A stretch of DNA of 64,000 nt, from NCBI GenBank assembly GCA_902826215.1, contig CADEDY010000001.1:62001-126000 (forward strand). Direction: 5' to 3'. The stretch is from an uncultured Bacteroidota bacterium. Its GTDB lineage: Bacteria; Bacteroidota; Bacteroidia; Flavobacteriales_F; PHOS-HE28. The notes beneath the pieces are model-generated. The model was given only the letters and a program-made list of their open reading frames with translations, was not told the origin of the DNA and ran no database searches. The position numbers were made by a program, and so were the translations under genes. Of the stretch, positions 1 to 9,600 are shown in pieces (within the stretch, counting starts at the first letter, position 1; each line of letters starts with the position of its first letter).

Positions 1-339
1 GGATCGAGGATCTTCATCCACCACGAATTCCGCATGCTCGAATCCTTCGATGCAGGCACTACCCGGTTTAGGTGAAGGCAACTCCAGCACAGCGATCGTC
101 CTGTTCCTGAATTGGCAAGGCTTGTCCAGCCGATACGTCGCGATAGGCCGGCCGCCGATGAGGTGCTCTCCGAGAAGAGTGCCCTCGGAACCAAGCGCGT
201 GTTTCATCGCGGCATAGCGTTCCGCAGTGGCGACGCGGTAGCAGACATGATCCAGTTCAAAGCGCGCTACGTCGATGCCATCGCGCAGCAGGGCAGCGAA
301 CAGTCGTTCCAAGAACGCAGTGGGGTCGAGGCTCAACAT
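1..339 (-). CDS. YecM-like VOC-fold protein (partial, 3' end off window)
   Basis: The complement strand reads as an open frame from an ATG at 339 to the left edge, 113 residues without a stop. It contains DHVCYRVATAERY near residues 25-37, then GEHLIGGRPIATY and an E-L-P segment followed by GFEHAEFVV. This order (DH..., ...ING/GGRPI..., IVELP..., GWEHIE) is the signature of the YecM family (DUF991), small proteins with a vicinal-oxygen-chelate-type fold and a putative metal site. The frame stays open upstream to a stop at 424-426, so a GTG at 417 is a longer alternative start; the ATG fits the usual family N-terminus better. The gene diverges from the A2M lipoprotein gene across about 130 bp. 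The cellular role is not known in detail for this family. Confidence 0.72.
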   Translation of the reverse strand, partial: MLSLDPTAFLERLFAALLRDGIDVARFELDHVCYRVATAERYAAMKHALGSEGTLLGEHLIGGRPIATYRLDKPCQFRNRTIAVLELPSPKPGSACIEGFEHAEFVVDEDPRS

Positions 340-467
340 AGGGATGTCGATCGTGTGCGGCTGGTCCTGGTCCGCCAACCGTTCGCGGTGTGAAGATCGC
401 GTGCCGAGAAAATGCACGCGTCGCTACCGTGCGGCTTCCCACCTTTGTCGATGCAACCCATGGTCCC

Positions 468-3400
468 ATGCGCAATCCGCTGTCAGTCGTTCTTCTCTTC
501 GCTGTCGCCGTGTTCTTCATCACCTGTAACACGGCACGAACAGTGAGCAAAGGTTCGAATACCGAGCAGGATCCGCGTTGGGCCGTGGTGGATTCGTTGA
601 GCGGGCAGGGGCTGTACGCAAGTGCCCTGGAACGCAGCAACGAGATCCTTGCGGATGCGCAGGCACAAAGCGATTGGCGCAATGAATTCCGGGCTTGGAG
701 CTACCGAGCGCGTTTCCGGGAGTACATGGGTGTGGATATGGACAGCACGCTGCGCGAGGTGGAGGAGAGGGCGATCACAAGTGAGCTACCGCTGAAGCAG
801 TTGTTGCACTCCATGGCCGCAGAAGGTTGGTGGAACCGCTACCAGCGGGATCGCTGGCTGATCCTGGAGCGCACGAACATGCAGGAGGAGGGTGAGGACC
901 CCGCGACATGGTCCCAAGCGTCGTTCATGGTCCGAGTGATCGACCATTACAAGGCCTCGCTTTCGCCGGAAGCGGCATTGCGAAACATATCGGTCGATGA
1001 TCTGGGGACCTTGCTCGCGGGCGGACCGGACACGTACCTGCGACCAACGCTTTTCGATCTCCTGGCCCATCGGGCGCTTGGGGTTTTTGCCAATTCCGAG
1101 ACGCGCCTCACCGAACCTGCCTGGCGATTCACCCTCGATGATCCGCGCGACTTCGAGTTGTTCGAGCCCTTTGTGTACCGCAAGCTCGAACACCGCGACA
1201 GTACCGCCTGGGAGTTCCAAGCACTGCGTTTGTTCCAGTCGTTGGAACACGCCCATCTGAACGATGATGCGCCAGATGCACTGGTGGACGTGACACTGCA
1301 GCGATTGGGCTATGTACGCGAGCGCAGCACATTGCCGGAGAAGGATTCTCTGTATTTGAACGCGCTTGAAGCCTTACAGGGCCGGTTGGTGAACGACAGC
1401 GTTCGGGCCGAAGTGACCGTGGCCATCGCGCGTTGGCATGCCGAGCAAGGTGCGAAGTACCAACGGCTCGCAGGGGATGCTTGGAAGTGGGAAAAGAAAG
1501 CCGCACGGGACCTGTGTGATTCTGCGATCACTCGGTTCCCGGGTTCCTTCGGCGCGGCGAATGCATATGCCCTGAAGGCCTCCTTGGAGCAACCGACCAT
1601 ACAGTTGCAGGCGGAAGAAGCCGCTTCACCCAATGCACCATTCAATGTGGCTTTGACCTATTCGAACGTTCCGACATTGTCGTTGCGCATAGTGAAGGAT
1701 CCGCTGGAGATCAACGCAGAATACCGTGCTGATCGGGACGAGTGGCTCACCGAACAGAAGGCGGTGCGTGAATGGAGCGTGACCTTACCGGATGATGGTG
1801 ACCTGCAAACCCATATGATCGAATTGCCTGTGGAAGGATTACCAGCAGGTCGGTACTCGCTACTCGTCAGTAACGCGACCAGCTTTGTTCCAACGCAGGA
1901 CCTGATCGCGCATGCAGCCTTCTGGTGCACGGATCTCGCCATGGTGGATCGCTACCACGGGAAGGACTTGGATCTGCTGGTATTGGACCGGACCACGGGT
2001 AAGCCCAAGGTCGGTGTGAAGGCTGTCGCCTACGTTCGGAACCGGGATTATACGGGGATCCGGCGATTCATCGGGGTTTCCGAATTCAGCACGGATAAGA
2101 ACGGCATGGTGCGCACCACGCTCAATGGGGAACAGGGCGAGGTGCTGTGGAGTTTGGTGGACGGGGCCGACAAGTACATCAGTGGGTCGCGTTGGATGTA
2201 CGCCTATGAGCAAGAGACGCAAGAGCAGCTCCGCACCTACCTCTTCACCGATCGGGCGATCTACCGTCCCGGGCAGGAGATCTTCTTCAAGGGCATCGTC
2301 GTTGCACAGAACAACAAGCTCAGCAACGTAAGAGCCGGACACATGGCCACAGTGAAGTTCTACGACGTGAATGGAGAAGTCGTGGATACCCTCGGCGTAA
2401 GGACCGATGAATTCGGATCCTATCACGGATCCTTCACCGCACCTCGTGGAGCACTCACCGGCAGCTTGCGCATCGACGATGGACAAGGGTCGCGATCGAT
2501 CCAAGTGGAGGAATACAAGCGTCCGACCTTCGAGGTGCTCTTCGACCCCATAACGACAGCTGTCAAATTGGGTGAGGAGGCCACTGTTACCGGCATGGCG
2601 AAGAGCTACGCCGGTGCTCCTTTGGATGGAGCGATGGTGCAATGGACCGTGGAACGTGGCACTCGCATGCCCTGGTGGTGCGGTTGGGGCTGGCGCGGAT
2701 TGCCTTGGGGGCGTGAAACGGAGATCGCTAGTGGAGAAGCGGTGTGCGATGGTGCAGGCAAATTCACGTTCAAGTTCACTGCAACGGCGGATAGGACCTT
2801 TCCCCGCGACGCGGACCCGGTCTTCGTGTACATGGTGAATGCTGCCGCCACGGATATCACCGGGGAAACGCAACAAGCAACAACGAACCTCAGCGTGGGC
2901 TATCGCAGCATCGAACCGGTGATCGACATCGGCGATGCGATCGATCGGAATACGGTGGAAAGCATTGACATCCGCATCGAGAACCTGAACGGCGAGGACA
3001 TGGATGTGCCCATGAACGTGCGTGTCGTTGAGCTGTTTCCTCCGTCAGATGCACCACAACGCGAGCGACTCTGGGAGCATCCGGATCGTTCGTTCACCGG
3101 GTCGTTGCCCACCTCACATCTTGCGAATGATCCGATGAGCTGGCCGGAGAAGAAGGTGGTGCTGGAGAAAGTGGACCACCGCGCGATGGGCAAAGCGCTT
3201 CCTGCTCTTGGCGTGGAGGACTGGACCGTTGGCATGTACCGTGTTGAGGTCACTGCTACCGATGCCAATGGCACAACGGTGAAAGCCAGCAAACTCTTCA
3301 CGGTGTACGACACGGAGATCCAGAACAGCGGTTTCGTCAACGAGGCCTTTCACGTGCAGCCGGTGAAAGTGCGGTGCGAGCCGGGAGAGAAAGCCGTGAT

Positions 3401-6400
3401 GCTCATCAGCACAGCACTCTTACAAGGACGAGTGCTGATGGAAGTGGAGCGTGAAGGACGGATCGCTGTGAGGAAGCCCTTCATTCTCAGCAAGGGTCAG
3501 CAGCGCATTGAACTCTCCGTCATGGAGGAGGACCGCGGGGGCTTCGCCGTGCACTTCCTCTGCGTTGAGCGGGGTCTTGCCCACACCGTCACACAATGGA
3601 TCGATGTGCCATGGAGCAACAAGGACCTCCATGTGGAGTGGATGAGCTTCCGGGATAAGCTCTTACCGGGATCCAAGGAGGAATGGCGGTTGAAGATCAG
3701 CGGGCCGAAGAAAGAGAGAGTGACGGCGCAGTTACTCGGCGTGATGTACGATGCCTCCCTCGATCATTTCGTGATGAATGATTGGCCGATGTTCCAATGG
3801 CCCCGCGGATACGCGAGCATGGGTTGGCAACGGAATGCACCGTTCGGGTCGGTCCAGGGCAGAGTATTGCGCAATAGCGAACCACCCATCGAGGTGTTCC
3901 GGGATTATCCATGCTTGATGTCATATGGCGTTGCAGGATACGTAGGTGGTCGACGATTCCGAACGGTGGCGTGTCCGACATTCGGTGGTGTTGAAGAATA
4001 TTCTCCTATCCGAGGGAATATCAATGCCCGTGCTAGCATCGATGCGGACGAAGGTGCGATAGCATTGAATTTCAGTATCGCAGAAGACAATATCGAAAGG
4101 CCTGAGCCGGTATTGGCGGGTGGCTTGGGAACTGGCCCTCAACCCGTCCGTTCCGACTTCCGCGAAACCGCCTTCTTCTTCCCGGACCTGCGCACCGATA
4201 TCGACGGCAACGTCGTGCTTCGCTTCACCACCCCCGATGCCTTGACGCGTTGGAAGGTCATGGGTCTAGCACACACCAAGGACCTCCAGCTCGCGCAATT
4301 CACCAAGGAAGCCACGACGAGCAAGCCCTTGATGGTGGTGCCGAACCTGCCGCGCTTCCTCCGTGAAGGCGATCGGATCACGCTCACAGCGAAGATCAAC
4401 GTATTGGAAGGGGAAGCCGTCACGGGTGTTGCCCGGATCGCGCTCTTCGATCCCACCACCAACACGGATGTGACGCGGAGTTTCACCACGCGTGAAACAA
4501 CGAAGCCCTTCACCGCAGGTCCTGGTCAAAGTGCGAATGCTGAATGGACCATCAATGTGCCTGTCGGCATCAACCTAGCGAGCGTGCGCATCACGGCCAA
4601 CGCAGCCGGTCTCGGCGATGGCGAAGAGCGACCACTTCCTATCCTGACCGACAAGATACTGGTCACGGAGAGCCTGCCCATTGCGATAACCAAAGCGGGC
4701 ACCAAGACCTTCACGTTGGACAAGCTGAAGAATACTATGAGCACCACCTTGCGGAGCGAGCGCTTGCAGTTCGAGTACACGCCGAACCCGGCGTGGTATG
4801 CAGTTCAAGCGTTGCCATGCCTCATGGAATTCCCGCACGAATGCGCGGAGCAGACCTTCAGCCGGTACTACGCGAACCGCCTAGCAACACACATCGTGGA
4901 ACAGCGACCCGCTGTGAAGAAGGTATTCGAACAGTGGAGTGCTGCATCACCGGGGAATGAGGGCGCTTTCCTTTCTGCATTGGAAAAGAACGCCGACCTG
5001 AAAAGCACATTACTGGAAGAAACACCGTGGGTGGTGAACGCGAAGGACGAAGCAGAAAGCAAGCGTCGCATTGCGCTTTTCTTCGATCTACAACGCATGG
5101 CCAGCGAAGAAGCGATCGCGATGAAGAAGTTGCGCGATATGCAGTTGCCTGAAGGCGCGTGGCCCTGGTGGAGCGGCATGCGCCCATCGCGTTACATCAC
5201 ACAGCACATCGTTGCCGGTTTTGGTCACCTCGAAGCGTTGAAGGCAGGCGATACGCGTCCCGATGGTCCAACAGAACAGATGCTGCGCAGCGCGGTGCGC
5301 TGGTTGGATGCGGAGATGGAGAAGGACTACAAAGAGCTGGTGCGTACCTCATCGAAGGAGTCGCTTGCGCAGTACGTTCCCAACGCCACGGACATCCATT
5401 TCCTGTACGCACGATCCTACTTCCAGCGCTGGCCGATCGATGGTGCAACACGCACGGCCGTTGACTTCTACATGCACCGTGCAAAAGAGACCTGGCTCGG
5501 CAGCGGCCTTCAACAACAAGGCATGTTGGCGCTGGCTTTCGACCGTCTCGACGACCGCAATAGGGCGCAGCTCATTCTGAAGTCGCTGATCGAACGTGCT
5601 ACACGAAGCGAAGAATTGGGCATGTACTGGAAAGGCTTCAACAACGGCTTTGAGTGGTGGAGCTTTCCGACGGAGACACATGCCCTGATGATCGAAGCCT
5701 TCCAAGAAGTGGGGCACGACGATGCCAGCGTGAACGCCTTGAAGCAATATCTCTTGAAGTTGAAACAGACCACTGATTGGAAGACGACCAAGGCCACGTC
5801 GGAAGCGTGTTATGCGTTACTGCTAACCGGCGAAGATTGGTTGGAACCGAGGGCTGACCCGGTGATCACTGTTGGGGGTGAGCGTGTGGTCGCGGACAAG
5901 CAGGAGGCGGGCACGGGTTACTTCACCCGGACGTGGACCGGTTCCGAAGTGAAGTCTCCGATGGGCGAGGTGAAAGTGACCACCGCGAGCGATGGGGTGC
6001 AGTGGGGAGCACTGCATTGGCAGTACCTCGAACGCATGGACAAGGTCACCCCGCATGAGAGTCCGTTCAGCATCACGAAGCAAGTGATGTTGCACGCGCA
6101 GACCGAGGCGGGTGCGCAGTTGATCACCTTGGACAAAGCGCGAACGTTGAAGGCCGGCGACAAGCTCACCATTCGGATCGAATTGCGCACGGACAGGTAC
6201 GTGGACTATGTGCACATGAAGGACCTGCGTGCGGCGGGGCTGGAGCCGGTGGAAGCCATCAGCGGGTACAAGTGGCAGGACGGTTTAGGCTACTACCAGA
6301 GCATTCGCGATGCAGGTATGCACTTCTTCTTCGACCGCATCGAACCGGGCACCTATGTGTTCGAGTACGACCTGCGCGTGACGCATGCTGGTGACTTCAG

Positions 6401-6485
6401 CAATGGCATTACCACGGCCATGTGCATGTACGCACCGGAGTTCAGCAGTCACAGTGACGGTGTTCGGGTGAGGGTGGGGGAGTAG
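468..6485 (+). CDS. alpha-2-macroglobulin family lipoprotein with thioester
   Basis: This encodes a 2005-residue protein. The ATG at 468 gives a signal peptide with a loose lipobox and Cys20, so it is probably a lipoprotein; the in-frame start further upstream has no signal. The order matches bacterial alpha-2-macroglobulins: an alpha-helical N-terminal part, an MG2-like segment near residue 593 (DRAIYRPGQEIFFKG), the A2M domain near 1230 (AFFFPDLRTDIDGNV) and the thioester motif CAEQ at 1459-1462, followed by the alpha/alpha thioester domain (EGAWPWWSG near 1565) and a C-terminal macroglobulin domain. Family members trap proteases covalently in the periplasm or at the surface. At about 2000 aa it is longer than E. 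coli YfhM (about 1650 aa). No penicillin-binding protein 1C gene lies next to it, unlike the common proteobacterial pairing. A CACCTTTG box at 440-447 could be its -7 element. Confidence 0.93.
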   Translation: MRNPLSVVLLFAVAVFFITCNTARTVSKGSNTEQDPRWAVVDSLSGQGLYASALERSNEILADAQAQSDWRNEFRAWSYRARFREYMGVDMDSTLREVEERAITSELPLKQLLHSMAAEGWWNRYQRDRWLILERTNMQEEGEDPATWSQASFMVRVIDHYKASLSPEAALRNISVDDLGTLLAGGPDTYLRPTLFDLLAHRALGVFANSETRLTEPAWRFTLDDPRDFELFEPFVYRKLEHRDSTAWEFQALRLFQSLEHAHLNDDAPDALVDVTLQRLGYVRERSTLPEKDSLYLNALEALQGRLVNDSVRAEVTVAIARWHAEQGAKYQRLAGDAWKWEKKAARDLCDSAITRFPGSFGAANAYALKASLEQPTIQLQAEEAASPNAPFNVALTYSNVPTLSLRIVKDPLEINAEYRADRDEWLTEQKAVREWSVTLPDDGDLQTHMIELPVEGLPAGRYSLLVSNATSFVPTQDLIAHAAFWCTDLAMVDRYHGKDLDLLVLDRTTGKPKVGVKAVAYVRNRDYTGIRRFIGVSEFSTDKNGMVRTTLNGEQGEVLWSLVDGADKYISGSRWMYAYEQETQEQLRTYLFTDRAIYRPGQEIFFKGIVVAQNNKLSNVRAGHMATVKFYDVNGEVVDTLGVRTDEFGSYHGSFTAPRGALTGSLRIDDGQGSRSIQVEEYKRPTFEVLFDPITTAVKLGEEATVTGMAKSYAGAPLDGAMVQWTVERGTRMPWWCGWGWRGLPWGRETEIASGEAVCDGAGKFTFKFTATADRTFPRDADPVFVYMVNAAATDITGETQQATTNLSVGYRSIEPVIDIGDAIDRNTVESIDIRIENLNGEDMDVPMNVRVVELFPPSDAPQRERLWEHPDRSFTGSLPTSHLANDPMSWPEKKVVLEKVDHRAMGKALPALGVEDWTVGMYRVEVTATDANGTTVKASKLFTVYDTEIQNSGFVNEAFHVQPVKVRCEPGEKAVMLISTALLQGRVLMEVEREGRIAVRKPFILSKGQQRIELSVMEEDRGGFAVHFLCVERGLAHTVTQWIDVPWSNKDLHVEWMSFRDKLLPGSKEEWRLKISGPKKERVTAQLLGVMYDASLDHFVMNDWPMFQWPRGYASMGWQRNAPFGSVQGRVLRNSEPPIEVFRDYPCLMSYGVAGYVGGRRFRTVACPTFGGVEEYSPIRGNINARASIDADEGAIALNFSIAEDNIERPEPVLAGGLGTGPQPVRSDFRETAFFFPDLRTDIDGNVVLRFTTPDALTRWKVMGLAHTKDLQLAQFTKEATTSKPLMVVPNLPRFLREGDRITLTAKINVLEGEAVTGVARIALFDPTTNTDVTRSFTTRETTKPFTAGPGQSANAEWTINVPVGINLASVRITANAAGLGDGEERPLPILTDKILVTESLPIAITKAGTKTFTLDKLKNTMSTTLRSERLQFEYTPNPAWYAVQALPCLMEFPHECAEQTFSRYYANRLATHIVEQRPAVKKVFEQWSAASPGNEGAFLSALEKNADLKSTLLEETPWVVNAKDEAESKRRIALFFDLQRMASEEAIAMKKLRDMQLPEGAWPWWSGMRPSRYITQHIVAGFGHLEALKAGDTRPDGPTEQMLRSAVRWLDAEMEKDYKELVRTSSKESLAQYVPNATDIHFLYARSYFQRWPIDGATRTAVDFYMHRAKETWLGSGLQQQGMLALAFDRLDDRNRAQLILKSLIERATRSEELGMYWKGFNNGFEWWSFPTETHALMIEAFQEVGHDDASVNALKQYLLKLKQTTDWKTTKATSEACYALLLTGEDWLEPRADPVITVGGERVVADKQEAGTGYFTRTWTGSEVKSPMGEVKVTTASDGVQWGALHWQYLERMDKVTPHESPFSITKQVMLHAQTEAGAQLITLDKARTLKAGDKLTIRIELRTDRYVDYVHMKDLRAAGLEPVEAISGYKWQDGLGYYQSIRDAGMHFFFDRIEPGTYVFEYDLRVTHAGDFSNGITTAMCMYAPEFSSHSDGVRVRVGE

Positions 6486-6674
6486 GTCAGGCCGTGTTCT
6501 CGGCGGAGCTCGTCTCTTTTTGTCGATCGGTTCCATCGGTTCGTGGTTCGTTTCAGGTTGTGTGACAATTGTGACTGGTGGCCTCAACTATTCGCCCCAA
6601 ATTGAGCGGCTTTTCAAGCTGATATCTTGGCCGCAACCGATGGTTCAGCCTGTTCAAATCATTGCTCCGAAACC

Positions 6675-9600
6675 ATGATCGCTCGTTCATTTCTGCTCGT
6701 TCTTTTCATTTCCACCCTTCATTTCGTAGGCTCCGCGCAGTCGATCTGGGAAGAGATTCCCACTTCGAAAGTCCTTGCACGGAACGGAGAGCGCCGCATC
6801 ACACCGACCACTTCCCGTATGCTTCGGTTGAACGTCGAAAGCATGCGCGGGCAGCTTTCAAGCTCGCGCCTCGGAACGCTCGCGGACCTTGCCGGCGGAG
6901 GTCTGACGATCGACCTGCCTGCACCCGATGGGTCGAAGGCCAGATTCAGCATTCTGGAAGTGCCCGTGATGCAACCTGACCTGCAAGCGCGTTACCCGAT
7001 GATCCGCACGTATACCGGCGTAGGTATCACGGATCCATCAGCCACGGTGAAGATCGACATCGGTCCGAACGGTTTCCACGCCATGGTCTCGCCAGGGAAC
7101 CGTGAGGTCTGGTTCATTGATCCTGTCTTTGTTGGAGATGTGAATTTCTATCAGGTCTATAAGAAAAAGGATCTGGTCCGTGTCGGAGGGAACCCGGTAT
7201 TGTCGTGTGGGGTGGATCTGGTGAACGATGTACCGCACGAAGAATCACGCACCCAAGGGTGGATCCAACAGATGGGCGTTGATCGGGTGGGTGATTGCCA
7301 GTTGCGCACCTATCGATTGGCCTTGGCCTGCACCGGAGAGTACGCCAACTTCCACGGATCCAATTCAACGAACAACAACAAGAGCTTCGCGCTGGCCGCC
7401 ATGGTGACCACCATGAACCGTGTGAACGACATGTTCGAGCGCGATGCGACCCTGACGATGGTGATGGTGTTGAACACGGACCAATTGATCTTCTTGAACG
7501 GCGCCACCGACCCGTATTCCAACACGAACGGCAGTGCCATGTTGGGCGAGAACCAAACGCAATGCGACAACATCATCGGCAGCGCGAACTATGATATCGG
7601 GCACGTATTCAGCACTGGCGGCGGTGGCGTTGCATACTTGAACAGTCCGTGCAACAATAACCTTAAGGCTGGCGGTGTTACGGGTCAGTCAATGCCGGTC
7701 GGTGATGGGTTCGACATCGATTATGTGGCCCACGAAATGGGTCACCAGTACGGTGCCAACCACACACAGAACAACAACTGCAACCGGGCGGGTCCTGCTG
7801 CGGTGGAGGTGGGTAGTGGGATCACCATCATGGGCTATGCCGGCATCTGCGCACCCGATGTCGCTTTGCATAGTATCGCCATGTTCGGCGGTTACAGCAT
7901 GCAGGAAATGGCCGCGAACGTCACATCCGGAACGAGCAGCAGTTGCCCCGCCACGGTGTCGTTGGTGCCGGAGGTTGCTCCCACGGCCAATGCGGGCGTC
8001 GATCGTGTCATTCCGAAGTCGACGCCATTCATCCTCACTGGCAGCGGTAGTGATGCCAATGGTGGTAATGTGCTCACGTACAGTTGGGAGCAGATGGATC
8101 CGGCGGTGGCCACCATGCCTCCGGTATCGACCAGCACAGGAGGCCCGGCTTGGGAGCCGCTACTGCCTGTGAGCACGCCTCTTCGTTACATGCCCGACCT
8201 CAGTGCGGTGATCGCGAACACCACGCCAACGTGGCAAGTACTTTCGAGCGTTGGACGCACGTTGAATTTCAGGCTGACGGTTCGCGACAATGTGGCGAAC
8301 GGTGGATGCAATGGACAGGATAACATGGTAGTTACGGTGAACGGAGCCAGCGGTCCATTCCTCGTGACACAGCCGAACACTGCTGTTTCCTGGTCTGGTC
8401 TTTCCGCCCAGACCGTGACCTGGGATGTGGCCAACACAACGGCTTCACCGGTAAGTTGCGCCAACGTGGACATCCTGCTCTCGACCGATGGTGGTCTGAC
8501 GTATCCGACCACCATTCTCACCGCCACGCCGAACGATGGCACGCAGACCATCACGGTTCCGAACATTGCCAGCACTACAGCCCGGATCATGGTGAGGGCC
8601 AATGGCAACATCTTTTACGACATCTCGAACACGAACTTCACGATCACGGTGGCGTCGTCACCGGATTATACCTTGGCAGTAACGAGCAACACCGCTTCGG
8701 TGTGTCAACCGGCTGCCGCGACCTACGCGGTCCAGATCGGATCGATCCTCTCCTACAACTCCCCAGTGACGCTTTCGACGACCGGTCTCCCTGGAGCAGC
8801 CGTTGTCGGCTTCAGCACCAACCTGGTCACGCCAGTGGGATCCAGTACCCTGACGATCTCCAATACCGCTGGTATTGCACCGGGTACCTACCCCTTCACG
8901 CTCAACGCCACCAGCACATCCGGTCCCAAGAGCTTGGCTATGAGCTTGATCGTGGGAGCAACGCCCGCAGCGGTAACGCTGGTGCAGCCAGCTGATGGTG
9001 CGACCGGCGTTTCCGGTGGGTCCGCGTTGACCTGGAATGCCAGCGCGGCCGCCTCGAGCTATACGGTCCGTCTTTCCACGAGTGCAACCATGACCCCCTT
9101 ACTGGAGAATGCGGTCGGGGTGGTCGGGACCTCCTACACACCGACGATCGCCAACCAAGGATCAACGACCTATTATTGGACGGTCACGGCAGTAAGCGAC
9201 TGTGGGTCGAGTGCCGCTTCCGGCGTGCGGTCCTTCACCACTTCGGAATGCATCAACGTTACGGTGAAGGTCATCATCGATCGTTACGGCGAGGAGACCA
9301 CGTGGGAGATCCAAGATGGCAGTAGCATGGTCGTCGCTTCTGGTGGACCATACACCCAGCAAGCCGCTGCCGGCGCTTATCCTCAGCCTGATGTCAACCT
9401 CTGTTTGCCAGCTGGTTGCTACTCGCTCATCATCAACGACAGCTTCGGAGATGGCATGTGCTGCGCCTTCGGGAACGGGTCCATTTCAGTGGTCGATGCC
9501 AGCGGTACACCGCTCACACCATCGCCGAGCACATTCACCTCAACGATCACCAATTCGTTCTGCCTGCCTTCTGTCTGCGTCACCTCGCTTCCGTATTCCG

